Below, piece after piece: positions 9,568-18,930 of a stretch of 64,000 nucleotides of DNA (the first letter of the stretch is position 1; each line of letters starts with the position of its first letter). Source of the DNA: Rhodopseudomonas palustris (GTDB lineage: Bacteria; Pseudomonadota; Alphaproteobacteria; Rhizobiales; Xanthobacteraceae); assembly GCA_016215605.1 (NCBI GenBank), contig JACRJB010000031.1, positions 17,080 to 81,079 on the forward strand, in the 5' to 3' direction. Below the pieces are notes generated by a model that worked only from the letters and a program-made list of their open reading frames with translations, searched no databases and was not told where the DNA came from. The position numbers and the translations under genes are program-made.

Positions 9568-9766
9568 GTCATTCCGGGCGGCTTCTCACCGGCTCGGAAT
9601 CTCTCGCCTCTCGCTCGTCATTCCGGGGCGCGACCGCAGGTCGCGAACCCGGAATCTCTTTTCGGTTCGTCATTCCGGGGCGCGCGCAGCGCGAACCCGG
9701 AATCCCGAGGTGCTCTGAACCTCTGGATTCCGGGTCTGCGCGCCTTGGCGCGCATCCCGGAATGAC
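9568..9766. repeat. Block of palindromic repeats, family A (several units)
   Basis: Three gtcattccgggg-type half units and one closing cccggaatgac arm are packed head to tail over 200 bases, including the paired gcgcgcagcgcgaacccggaat and ggattccgggtctgcgcgc. It fills the whole gap between the ligase and carboxylase beta genes. Confidence 0.85.
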
Positions 9767-9779
9767 GACCCCGGGTCCA

Positions 9780-11384
9780 TCACCCCGTCTGCGCCATCGC
9801 GAAGTAATCGGTGAACTGGTTGCGCAGTTCGACCTTGCGCAGCTTGCCGGTGGCGGTCATCGGCATTTCCTCGACGATCCGCACCAGCTTCGGCACCTGG
9901 AAGCCGCCGAGCGTCTTGCGGCAATGCTCGATGATCTCGGTCTCGGTCGCGGAGGCGCCGGGCTTGAGCTTGACGAAGCCGGACACCGCCTCGCCCCATT
10001 GCGGATGCGGCAGGCCGACCACCGCGGCGTTCATCACCGCCGGATGCGCCAGCAAGGTCTCCTCGATCTTGACCGAGGCGACGTTCTCGCCGCCGGACTT
10101 GATCATGTCCTTCTTGCGGTCGAGGAACAGCACCTCGCCGTGCTCGTCGATCAGCGCCAGGTCGCCGGTGTGATGCCAGCCGAACTTTCGCGCAGCTTCG
10201 GTCGCTTCGGGATCCTTGTAGTAGCCGAGCATCACGTTGGGTCCGCGGTGCACGATCTCTCCGACCTCGCCGACGCCGAGCAGATTGCCGGCATCGTCCA
10301 TGATCGCGGTCTCGTTGACCAGCGTCGACTCGCCCCAGTAGTTGCCGAAGCGTGCCAGCTGCCGGTCCGGCTGCGACATCGTCGTCGCCGGGTACATCTC
10401 GGTCTGGCCCGAGGGCTGGACGAAGTTCGGGCACAGTTCGGCGATCGCCCGCTCCAGCAGCGGCCGCGGCATCGGCGCCATGGTGTAGATGCAGCAGCGC
10501 AGCGTCGACAGGTCGAACTCCTTGCGCCGCGGATGATCGAGGATCACCTGGTACATCAGCGGCAGGCCGATGAAGACGGTGAGCTTGTCGCGCTGGATCG
10601 ACTCCATGCAGGCGACCGGGTCGAAGCCGCGCATCAGCGCCATCTTGCCGCCGACCGCGAGATAGCTCAGCAGAACGACGTGCGCCGCGCAGTGGAACAG
10701 CGGGAATTGCCCGGTGATGCCGTCCTCGCGCGACAGATGCATCTCGATGGCGTTGCTCATCACCGCCATCGTCACCGCGAGATGACAATGCATCGCCCCC
10801 TTCGGACGCGACGTGGTGCCGGACGTGTAGATGATCATCGCCAGGTCGCGGTCGTCGAACGCGATCTCCGGCTCGATCTCGGATTGCCCCTGGATCAGCT
10901 CGTTGAAGCTCGCCAGACCGGCGTCCTTGGCCTTGCCGGTGAGATCGACCGCGATCAGCGCGATGCCGCGCTGTTCGAGCGCGGCGCGGCGGTCCGGCTG
11001 GCCGTGCAGATTGTCGTCGATCAGCGCGAACTTCACCCCGGCATGGTCGAGGATGTAGCTCATGTCGTCGGGGCCGAGCATGGTGTTGATCGGGACCCAG
11101 ACCAGGCCGGCGCGGTGAATGCCGAACAGCGCTTTGACGAATTCGACCGAGTTGTTGCAGATCGTCGAGATCTTGTCGCCCGGCTTGAGCCCGCGCGAGA
11201 CCAGATAGTTGGCGAAGCGGTTGGCGTCGCGTTCGAGCTCGGCATAGCTGACTTGACGCGCGCCTTCGGTCAGCGCGATCCGCGCCGGAAAGCGCCGCGC
11301 CGATTTGCGTAGGATATCGCCGATCGCAACCCGTCCGATCCGGCCCGGTCCCGGCACGCCGCCGGTCGCTTCTAGATTGGTCAT
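9780..11384 (-). CDS. AMP-forming acyl-CoA synthetase (second copy)
   Basis: 534 residues of the ANL family. Motifs: YTSGTTSRPKGAMHCH (phosphate loop), FVQPSGQTEMYPATTM (A5), GWHHTGDLALIDEHGEVLF with the ribose-binding aspartate, DRKKDMIKSGGENVAS (hinge), and the C-terminal lysine in MTATGKLRKVELRN. It differs clearly from the ligase at 3267-4808 in the GQTEM motif, so it is unlikely to be a recent duplicate; the pair may activate different acids. The nearest well-known relatives by motif are fatty-acyl and feruloyl-type ligases. It is on the same strand as the carboxylase and BKACE genes. Confidence 0.9.
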   Translation of the reverse strand: MTNLEATGGVPGPGRIGRVAIGDILRKSARRFPARIALTEGARQVSYAELERDANRFANYLVSRGLKPGDKISTICNNSVEFVKALFGIHRAGLVWVPINTMLGPDDMSYILDHAGVKFALIDDNLHGQPDRRAALEQRGIALIAVDLTGKAKDAGLASFNELIQGQSEIEPEIAFDDRDLAMIIYTSGTTSRPKGAMHCHLAVTMAVMSNAIEMHLSREDGITGQFPLFHCAAHVVLLSYLAVGGKMALMRGFDPVACMESIQRDKLTVFIGLPLMYQVILDHPRRKEFDLSTLRCCIYTMAPMPRPLLERAIAELCPNFVQPSGQTEMYPATTMSQPDRQLARFGNYWGESTLVNETAIMDDAGNLLGVGEVGEIVHRGPNVMLGYYKDPEATEAARKFGWHHTGDLALIDEHGEVLFLDRKKDMIKSGGENVASVKIEETLLAHPAVMNAAVVGLPHPQWGEAVSGFVKLKPGASATETEIIEHCRKTLGGFQVPKLVRIVEEMPMTATGKLRKVELRNQFTDYFAMAQTG

Positions 11385-11447
11385 GATTCACTCCCTCGGT
11401 GCGAGGCAGCTCTTTCGGCTGCTTGTTTGATGTTGCCTCTCCGCCCG

Positions 11448-11544
11448 GTCGTTCCGGGGCGCGCGAAGCGCGAACCCGGAAGCCGACACGTGCAGAGCAT
11501 CTCGGGATTCCGGGTTCGCGCGTTTTGCGCGCGCCCCGGAATGA
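11448..11544. repeat. Palindromic intergenic repeat, family A
   Basis: Single unit: gttccggggcgcgcgaagcg on the left and gcgcgcgccccggaatgac on the right, with inner arms gaacccggaa/ttccgggttc. It lies between the BKACE stop and the ligase start. Confidence 0.8.
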
Positions 11545-11552
11545 CGCGACGA

Positions 11553-12419
11553 CTAGTGTCGTACGCCGAAGATCTGCCGCGCCTCGGCCGGGCTTGCGAT
11601 CTCGCGCCCTGCCCGCCGCGCACAGCCAGCGATCTCCTCGATCAGCTGTCCGTTCGACCGCACCTTCTCGCCATTGGCGAGGTAGAACGTATCTTCGAGG
11701 CCGGTGCGGAGATGGCCGCCGAGCTCGGCGCAGCGCTGATGCAGCGGCCAGATCTCCGAACGGCCGATCGCGGTGACCTGCCAGTGCGCCTCGGGGCGCT
11801 TCAGCTTCAGCAGGATCGGCAGCAATTCGGGATCGGACGGCATGCCGGAGGCGACGCCCATCACGAAGTTGTATTCGAGCGGACCGCTGTACATCCCGGT
11901 CTGGACGTACATGTCGACGCAGCGAACGATGCCGACATCGAAGCATTCGAATTCCGGCACGGTGCCGGCGTCCTTCATCGCGCCGAGGAAGTCCTGAATC
12001 TTCTCGACCGAATTGTCGAACATCATCGGCGGCCAGGCCCAGCTGTTGTCGGACTTGACCTTGAGGTAGTTCAGCGAGCCGGCGTTGCACGCGGCGATCT
12101 CCGGCCTGGTCTCGCGGATGCAGGCGAGCGGACCTTCGTAATGCGGGCCCGAGGTGCCGGAGGTGTGGTTGATGATGACGCCGGGGCAGGCCTCGCGGAT
12201 CGCCTGCTGGATGTCGCGCGAGACCTTGACGTCCCAGCTCGGCAGATGCCCCTTGTCCGGCCGCTGGTCGCGCAGATGGATGTGCACGATGGCGGCGCCG
12301 GCGTCGTAGGCCGCCTTGGCTTCGCGCGCCATCTGTTCCGGCGTCACCGGCACGTTGTGCTGCTTCGGATCGGTCAGCACGCCGTTCAGCGAGCAGGTGA
12401 TGACGGCCTTGTCGCTCAT
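11553..12419 (-). CDS. Beta-keto acid cleavage enzyme (BKACE, DUF849 family)
   Basis: 288 residues. The family condenses a beta-keto acid with acetyl-CoA to give acetoacetate and a new acyl-CoA; the founding member is Kce of lysine fermentation. The N-terminal strand ends in the zinc-binding pair His46-x-His48 (IVHIHLRD). Further conserved stretches are INHTSGTSG and LRTGLEDTFYLANGE near the C terminus, which carries the second half of the metal site. The in-frame extension to 12476 is excluded because MSDKAVITCSLNGV is the expected family start. Next to a carboxylase and dehydrogenases it could provide the carbon-carbon cleavage step where leucine-type pathways use an HMG-CoA lyase; that is inference. 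Confidence 0.9.
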   Translation of the reverse strand: MSDKAVITCSLNGVLTDPKQHNVPVTPEQMAREAKAAYDAGAAIVHIHLRDQRPDKGHLPSWDVKVSRDIQQAIREACPGVIINHTSGTSGPHYEGPLACIRETRPEIAACNAGSLNYLKVKSDNSWAWPPMMFDNSVEKIQDFLGAMKDAGTVPEFECFDVGIVRCVDMYVQTGMYSGPLEYNFVMGVASGMPSDPELLPILLKLKRPEAHWQVTAIGRSEIWPLHQRCAELGGHLRTGLEDTFYLANGEKVRSNGQLIEEIAGCARRAGREIASPAEARQIFGVRH

Positions 12420-12614
12420 TCCAAATAGCCCTTCCGGCAATGCTGCGCTTGCGAGGATCGCGTTGCGCAAAACCATGTGACCAGAATGATGCGTGGGCGG
12501 CGGGCCGGCTTCTTGCGTGCACGCGCTGTCGTCGGATCAGGGTGTCGGCCGAAGCCATTTCGAGCGAAGTGACGACCGGTTCGCGTCCCCGAACCGCGTC
12601 AGTCAAAGTGCGGA

Positions 12615-12646
12615 GCCAAGGTTCTGATCCTTCAGAACCGGCTTGG
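12615..12646. terminator. Inverted repeat just after the AraC-type gene
   Basis: ggttctga-tcct-tcagaacc is a perfect 8-base stem, extended by ccaag/cttgg with a two-base bulge. It lies 3 bases past the stop of the AraC-type gene. There is no T-run, so it may be a processing or protein-binding site rather than an intrinsic terminator. Confidence 0.5.
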
Positions 12647-12648
12647 TC

Positions 12649-13473
12649 CTACGGCCGTCCCTGCCGGAATTCGGCGATGCCGGCGGCGTGCGGATCGCTG
12701 CGCCAGATCGCAAGATCGCGCGAGCCGGAGAAGATGGCGCGCGGCTGCAGACCGTAGAAGCGCCGGATCGAATGGCTGAAGTGAGTCGAGTCCGGATAGC
12801 CGATGTCCTGCGCCAGATGGGCGAGGTTGATGTCGGCATTGACGAAGTGCAGCAGATGCCGCGCCCTCTTCCAGGCGCGCAGCGCTCGGAACGACACCCC
12901 GGTCTCGTCCTTGAACAGATGCAGGAAACGCGACTGCGACAGGTTGGCGGCTGCGGCGCAATCCTCGGCGGTCACCGCCGCGCCGGAGACGTCGTTGAGC
13001 CGGACGATGGCGACTGCGATTCGCCGGTCGAGCTTCCGCGCCGGCAGCGGTTCGCCGAACACCAGATTGTCGAATTCGGTCGTGGTGAAACCGTCACGTC
13101 GCCCGGTCGCGACCAGCGCCTGATAGGCTTGCCGCACCCGGTTGGCCAGCGCGGCGGCGCCGCCGCCGCCGATCCGCGCGCCCAGCGCCGTCATCGGCGC
13201 TGTCAGCACGCTCTCCGGCTCGATCATCAGCGTGATCACCGACAGGCAATCGCTCGCGACATCGTGGACCAGGTAAGGCGGCACAAAAGCCATTGCGCCG
13301 CATAGTTCGGGCTGGCCCTCGACGGTGACCCGCAGCTGACCTTGCAGCGCAACATAAATCGAGAAGCCGCCGACACTCCGCCGCCGCGGCCGGCCCAACA
13401 AGCCGGCGTAGAACACACGTTCAGGACTGATCAGAATCAGGCGTCCGGTATCCGGACATTCGTGGTCGCTCAT
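12649..13473 (-). CDS. AraC-family transcriptional regulator
   Basis: 274 residues. The N-terminal half resembles a cupin-like sensing domain (GGFSIYVALQGQLRVTVEG, then a PPYLVHDV strand). The C-terminal hundred residues are the double helix-turn-helix: the first helix-turn-helix includes AAAANLSQSRFLHLFKDETG and the second includes LAHLAQDIGYPDSTHFSHSI with the family's GYPDSTHFSH..R.FYG.. signature. The inducer is unknown. The ATG at 13473 gives the natural start MSDHECPD; the frame is open to 13554 but that stretch has no family counterpart. Its position inside the acyl-CoA island makes it the obvious candidate regulator of that island. Confidence 0.92.
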   Translation of the reverse strand: MSDHECPDTGRLILISPERVFYAGLLGRPRRRSVGGFSIYVALQGQLRVTVEGQPELCGAMAFVPPYLVHDVASDCLSVITLMIEPESVLTAPMTALGARIGGGGAAALANRVRQAYQALVATGRRDGFTTTEFDNLVFGEPLPARKLDRRIAVAIVRLNDVSGAAVTAEDCAAAANLSQSRFLHLFKDETGVSFRALRAWKRARHLLHFVNADINLAHLAQDIGYPDSTHFSHSIRRFYGLQPRAIFSGSRDLAIWRSDPHAAGIAEFRQGRP

Positions 13474-13634
13474 CGTTCCTCCCGGGGCGGATCGACGCCC
13501 TTCTGCCGCATCGCTGCAGGGCCCTCTTGCGGAGCGCCACGGACAATACAACAAACCCCGGGGTTGTCACCGGGCGAGATGACGCGGAACTGCGTCCTGG
13601 TCCGCGGTCGCGACCGCGCGGATCGCCTGCCCGG

Positions 13635-14285
13635 TCAGGCGCGCCGGGCGACCTTCTGCTCGTCGCCGGCGCGGATTTCCGCCTCCAGCGCACGGCGGTA
13701 GCCGTCGCGATTCTGCAGCCGCTGCCAATAGGCCGTGACGTTGGGCCCGAAATCCTTGGCGAGACCGAGCGTCTCCGCCAGCCGCAACGCGTAGCCGATC
13801 GCCACATCGGCCGCGGTGAAGCGTCCGGCGCACAGCCATTCGGCCTGCCCCGCCGCCGCTTCGACCGCGCGCAGCCGTCCGAGGAACCACTTGGCGTAGT
13901 CCTCGACCACCTGCGGCTGCCGCCGCTCGTTCGGCTCGAGCGCGCCGTAGCGCAACACCAGCGTCTGCGGAAACGTCAGCGTCGCATCGCTGAAGAACAT
14001 CCAGTTGAGGTAGCTGCCATAGTCGCTTTCGCCGACATCGACCACCAGCGGCGTCGGCCCGTATTTGGTGCCGAGATAGTGACAGATACCGGACGACTCC
14101 GTCATCCGGGTGTCGCCGTCGATCATGAACGGAATGGTGCCGAGCGGATTGATCGCCAGATATTCCTTGGCGAACATCCGCGGCGGGAACGGCAGCATCT
14201 TCAGTTCGTAGTCGAGCCCGAGTTCCTCCAGCATCCACACAGGCCTAAACGAACGCGCGCCGTGGCAGTGATACAGCGTGATCAT
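13635..14285 (-). CDS. Glutathione S-transferase family protein
   Basis: 216 residues. The N-terminal thioredoxin-like domain has LYHCHGARSFRPVWMLEELGL, the cis-proline segment LGTIPFMIDGD and the glutathione gamma-glutamyl contact TESSGICHYL (Glu-Ser). The C-terminal all-helical domain has the GRFTAADVAIGYAL folding motif. Ser in GARS may be the catalytic hydroxyl, as in beta/theta-type bacterial GSTs. It would conjugate or isomerise electrophiles in the cytoplasm. It stands between the AraC regulator and an ABC binding protein on the same strand; whether it shares their transcript is not evident. Confidence 0.9.
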   Translation of the reverse strand: MITLYHCHGARSFRPVWMLEELGLDYELKMLPFPPRMFAKEYLAINPLGTIPFMIDGDTRMTESSGICHYLGTKYGPTPLVVDVGESDYGSYLNWMFFSDATLTFPQTLVLRYGALEPNERRQPQVVEDYAKWFLGRLRAVEAAAGQAEWLCAGRFTAADVAIGYALRLAETLGLAKDFGPNVTAYWQRLQNRDGYRRALEAEIRAGDEQKVARRA

Positions 14286-14453
14286 GTGGTGGACGTCTCC
14301 CTCGATGTCATTGTTCGTTGATGGGCTGAGCCGCCCGATGGAATCGAGCGAGCCGGCTGCGCTGCAGACTATCCCGTCGGTCCGCCGTGCGCGAGCGCCA
14401 TGTCCCGCATGCCGCTCGCGAAGTGGCGGGGCCGTCCTGTCGCGACGGCGGTC

Positions 14454-15677
14454 CTACAGCATCGTCCCCTCGATGATCGAACCGATCCGCTTGTAGCCCT
14501 GCCCCTCGAACCGCTGCAACTGCATCTGCCGCAGCGGATGATGATTGGTCGGACTGGTGTTGACCCGGACGCCGGGCAACAGCGTCGGCACCTCGACGTC
14601 CTTCAGGTTGTTGGCCTGCGCCATGATGTTGTCGCGGCTGAAATTGCCCTTGCACTGTTCGAGCAGCACGCGCAGCACGGACGCCGACGTATAGCCGTAG
14701 GCGTTCAGGCTCTCTTTGGGATTCCCGGTGGGGTAGTATTTCGCCATGAACGCGATGTAGTCCTTGATGCCGGGATCGTCCGCCCACGCCGGGTCGGCCG
14801 GATCCTTGACATAGGTCGAGGTGATCAGGCCCTCGGCGCGCTCGGCGCCGACCGGTGTGATCGTCGACGCCACCGATGCCGCGCCACTGGTGACGAAGTG
14901 CATCGGCTTCCAGCCCAGCTCGTAGACCTTGCGGATCGCCTGCGCGGCGAATTTGGAGGTGACGCCCGAGATCAGGACGTCGGCATTGGTGGAGCGCAAC
15001 GTCACGATCTGCGAGTCGATCGTCGGTTCGGTCACCTCGTAAGACACCGCCTTCACCATTGCCTCGTAGCGGTCGCCGAGCACGTCGCGCAGGCCGGCCA
15101 CGAAATCCTTGCCGAGATCGTCGTTCTGATACAGCAGCGCGAACTTGGCGTCGGGCTTCTGGCTGAGCGCGTGCTTGGCGAACACTTGCGCTTCAGTTCG
15201 CGAACTCGGTGCGAAGCCCATGGTCCACGGATAGGACTTGTAATCCCCCCATTTGTCGCCGTTCACCGACAGAAACAGATGCGGGACCTTCTGTGCATTG
15301 ATGTATTTCACCACGGCCGAATTCGGCGCGGTGCCGAGCATCGAGAACAGGAAAGCAACGTTGTCGCTCTCGATCAGCCGCCGGGTCTGCTCGACCGTCT
15401 TGGAGGGGTTGAAGGCGTCGTCATACATGATGAAGTTGATCTTCCGGCCGGCGACGCCGCCCAGATCGTTGAGCATCTTGAAGTAGGCATCCTGACTCTT
15501 GGCGATGGTGCCGAGCGCCGACACCGGCCCGCTCAGCGACGTGGTGCAACCGATCTTGATCTCGGTGGCGGTCACGCCCGGCGTGTCGTCGGCACGGGCG
15601 TTTCGTGAACCTGCAAGCGCGGCGAGACCGGCAGCGACCGACCCGGCCATCAGCGACCGGCGACTGAGCGACGTCAT
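14454..15677 (-). CDS. Periplasmic ABC substrate-binding protein, branched-chain amino acid type
   Basis: 407 residues. The leader SRRSLMAGSVAAGLAALAG with twin arginines looks like a Tat signal, cleaved near NARA-DD. The mature part begins ATEIKIGCTTSLSGP, the hallmark of the LivJ-like type I binding fold (Peripla_BP_6), followed by GRKINFIMYDDAFNPSKT. No permease or ATPase genes are adjacent, so it must work with components elsewhere. In this family, orphan binding proteins within catabolic clusters often bind aromatic or short acyl acids, which would fit the island; the ligand is not deducible from the sequence. Confidence 0.9.
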   Translation of the reverse strand: MTSLSRRSLMAGSVAAGLAALAGSRNARADDTPGVTATEIKIGCTTSLSGPVSALGTIAKSQDAYFKMLNDLGGVAGRKINFIMYDDAFNPSKTVEQTRRLIESDNVAFLFSMLGTAPNSAVVKYINAQKVPHLFLSVNGDKWGDYKSYPWTMGFAPSSRTEAQVFAKHALSQKPDAKFALLYQNDDLGKDFVAGLRDVLGDRYEAMVKAVSYEVTEPTIDSQIVTLRSTNADVLISGVTSKFAAQAIRKVYELGWKPMHFVTSGAASVASTITPVGAERAEGLITSTYVKDPADPAWADDPGIKDYIAFMAKYYPTGNPKESLNAYGYTSASVLRVLLEQCKGNFSRDNIMAQANNLKDVEVPTLLPGVRVNTSPTNHHPLRQMQLQRFEGQGYKRIGSIIEGTML

Positions 15678-15794
15678 GACTATCTCCCTACGTTTCCTCG
15701 GACCTGGGCCTGCGTCTTGCGCGCAGTTATCAGGTACCAGCGTAGGAGACAGTCATTCCCGCCATCTTGCGTCCATGCGCTGGACGGCAGCTAT

Positions 15795-16952
<1,158 letters not shown>

Positions 16953-16965
16953 TGATTCTTCCCTT

Positions 16966-17124
16966 GTCATTCCAGGGCGCTCGCAAAGCGAGCGAACCCG
17001 GAATCTCCCTTGTTATCTATCGTTCGTCATTCCGGGGCGCGCGTAGCGCGAGCCCGGAATCCATAATCCCCGACGGTGGTTATGGATTCCGGACTTGCTC
17101 CCTTCGGTCGCAATCCGGAATGAC
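16966..17124. repeat. Palindromic intergenic repeats, family A (two units)
   Basis: A unit gtcattccagggcgctcgc with its gcgagcgaacccggaat arm is followed by gtcattccggggcgcgcgta and a closing gcaatccggaatgac. It fills the gap between the two dehydrogenase genes; the dehydrogenase gene to its left begins 13 bases away. Confidence 0.85.
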
Positions 17125-17141
17125 GAACTTTGAGATCACGT

Positions 17142-18281
17142 TCACAGCCCCATCTGCCGGCTGGCGAGGTCCTTCATGATCTCCTCGGTGCCGCCGCCGA
17201 TGGCGTTGACCTTCACCTCGCGGTAGATCCGCTCGACCTTGACGCCGCGCATGAAGCCGGCGCCGCCGAAGATCTGCACCGCCTCGGAAGCGCAGAACGC
17301 CATGGTCTGCGTCGCCTGGTTCTTCAGCATGCAGATCTCGGCGATCGGGCTTTCGCCCTGCTCGACCCGCCACGCCAGCAATTCCAGCATCGCCTGCGAC
17401 GCCGCGATTTTCTGCGCCATGTCGACCAGCTTGTGGCGGATCACCTGATGCTTGGTCAGCGGCTTGCCGAAGGTCACGCGCTCCTTGGCGTAGGCCGTCG
17501 CCTCGTCGAGGCAGACGCGCGATGCCGCGATGCAGCCCGCCGCCATCGTCAGCCGCTCGCTGTTGAAGTTCTGCATGATGATCATGAAGCCGGCGCCTTC
17601 CTGCCCGAGCAGGTTGCCCACAGGCACGCGGCAATTGTCGAAATGCAAGGTCGCGGTGTCGGACGCCCACCAGCCCATCTTCTTCAGCGACGTCCGCGTC
17701 AGCCCCGGCGTATCGCCCGGGATCAGCAACAGGCTGACACCGCCCGGACCATCGCCGCCGGTGCGCACCGCGGTGGTGATGTAGTCGGCGCGCATCCCGG
17801 AGGTGATGAACGTCTTCTCGCCGTTGACGACGTAATGGTCGCCGTCGCGCACCGCGCGGGTGCGCAGATTGGCGACGTCCGAGCCGCCCCACGGTTCGGT
17901 GATCGCCAGCGCCGAGATCTTCTTGCCGGCGAGAATCTCGGGCAGCACCCGGGCCTTCAGCTCGGGCGTTCCGGCGCGCGCGATCGGCGGCGCGCCGATC
18001 GAATGGCTGTTGAGGCTGGCGCTGACGCCGCCCGCCCCGGCCCGCGCCAGTTCCTGCGTCGCGACGATCCACATGAACTGATCGGTCGGCGTGCCGCCGT
18101 ATTCTTCAGGAAAGCCCAGCCCGAGCAGCCCGATCGCCGCGGCCTTCTCGTAGAGCTCGCGCGGAAAGCCGCCGGCCTCGTCCCACTCGGTCGCGAACGG
18201 CTCGATCTCTTTCTGGACGAAGCGGCGCACCACGTCGCGGAAGGCGATGTGGTCGGCGGTATAAAAAGGAGAGTTGGTCAA
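17142..18281 (-). CDS. Acyl-CoA dehydrogenase (second of pair)
   Basis: 379 residues. Motifs: ALAITEPWGGSDVANLRTRA, YVVNGEKTFITSGMRADYI, and the C-terminal VNAIGGGTEEIMKDLASRQ with the glutamate placed where short-chain enzymes carry the catalytic base. The N-terminal SPFYTADHIAFRDVVRRFV is the standard opening of this subfamily, which places the start at the TTG at 18281; no ATG is nearby in frame except 18371, which would add 30 residues unlike the family. No clear Shine-Dalgarno precedes the TTG. Isovaleryl/citronellyl-type dehydrogenases show this length and ending, but specificity is inference. Confidence 0.9.
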   Translation of the reverse strand: MTNSPFYTADHIAFRDVVRRFVQKEIEPFATEWDEAGGFPRELYEKAAAIGLLGLGFPEEYGGTPTDQFMWIVATQELARAGAGGVSASLNSHSIGAPPIARAGTPELKARVLPEILAGKKISALAITEPWGGSDVANLRTRAVRDGDHYVVNGEKTFITSGMRADYITTAVRTGGDGPGGVSLLLIPGDTPGLTRTSLKKMGWWASDTATLHFDNCRVPVGNLLGQEGAGFMIIMQNFNSERLTMAAGCIAASRVCLDEATAYAKERVTFGKPLTKHQVIRHKLVDMAQKIAASQAMLELLAWRVEQGESPIAEICMLKNQATQTMAFCASEAVQIFGGAGFMRGVKVERIYREVKVNAIGGGTEEIMKDLASRQMGL

Positions 18282-18402
18282 TGTCGCACCCGCAGCTCGA
18301 GTGCCGCGAGGATGCCGGGAAAGCCTGAGCCTCACTTGCGTCGAGACGCTGATCCAGGGCGCTCGGATCAACGACGCGCGGATCGAGCCGCGCGCGGGCG
18401 CG

Positions 18403-18717
18403 CTACGGCCGCTTCTGCTCGGCGATATAGGCCGCGATGTTCTTGGCCTCGATCCGGCTCAGCGCCATGCTGGACATCTTCGGGTGCGGCTCGAGCAGGA
18501 AGGTCGCGAGCTTGTCCTCGTCGAAGCCGGGCTGCGCGGCGACCGATGCGAACGACGGAACGAGGTCGGTGCCCTTGCGCTGATCCTCGGACACGACGTG
18601 GCAGCCGACGCACCAGCGCTTGGCGAGCGTTTCGCCGTTGACGGCATCGGCGGCAAACGACGGAGCGTGGACGCCGGCGAGCAGCAGACAGGACAGGCCC
18701 AGAGTCAAAGCGCGCAT
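18403..18717 (-). CDS. Small periplasmic class I cytochrome c
   Basis: 104 residues with a signal peptide (MRALTLGLSCLLLAG, cut after SFA-AD). The haem attachment site is Cys36-Val-Gly-Cys-His40 and the distal ligand is Met81 or Met84 in HPKMSSMAL. ARG/helix features RIEAKNIAAYIAEQ give the C-terminal helix typical of cytochrome c551/c552-like electron carriers. The ribosome site AGAGGAA lies 5 bases before the ATG at 18717. It faces the hybrid histidine kinase gene across a 213-base promoter region. Partner oxidase or dehydrogenase cannot be told from the context. Confidence 0.92.
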   Translation of the reverse strand: MRALTLGLSCLLLAGVHAPSFAADAVNGETLAKRWCVGCHVVSEDQRKGTDLVPSFASVAAQPGFDEDKLATFLLEPHPKMSSMALSRIEAKNIAAYIAEQKRP

Positions 18718-18828
18718 GACATTCCTCTTTGTCGGCGGTCCGGCCGGGATCCGCACCGAGCAGCGATCGGGATCATCGCAGCTGTTTACTGCAACGGTTC
18801 CACGGACGATAGGTGGAGGATCGTCTGG

Positions 18829-18869
18829 GGATACCATCATAGCCCTCGACCGGCGTGCTATGGGTATCC
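18829..18869. promoter_or_regulatory. Bulged inverted repeat in the cytochrome c / histidine kinase promoter gap
   Basis: ggatacc-at-catagc on the left pairs with gctatg-ggtatcc on the right (13 pairs, two-base bulge, 14-base loop). It is 60-110 bases from both divergent genes and could be a regulator-binding site or a transcript hairpin. Confidence 0.45.
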
Positions 18870-18930
18870 GATCAAGGGAAAAGATGCTTAATTGACAATC
18901 AATGGCAGCTGATTTCGAATCTTCCAGACA

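Noticed and set aside
9568..9766. Repeat block as a CRISPR array
   Set aside because: Units are inverted and directly joined, with no regular unique spacers, and no cas genes are near.
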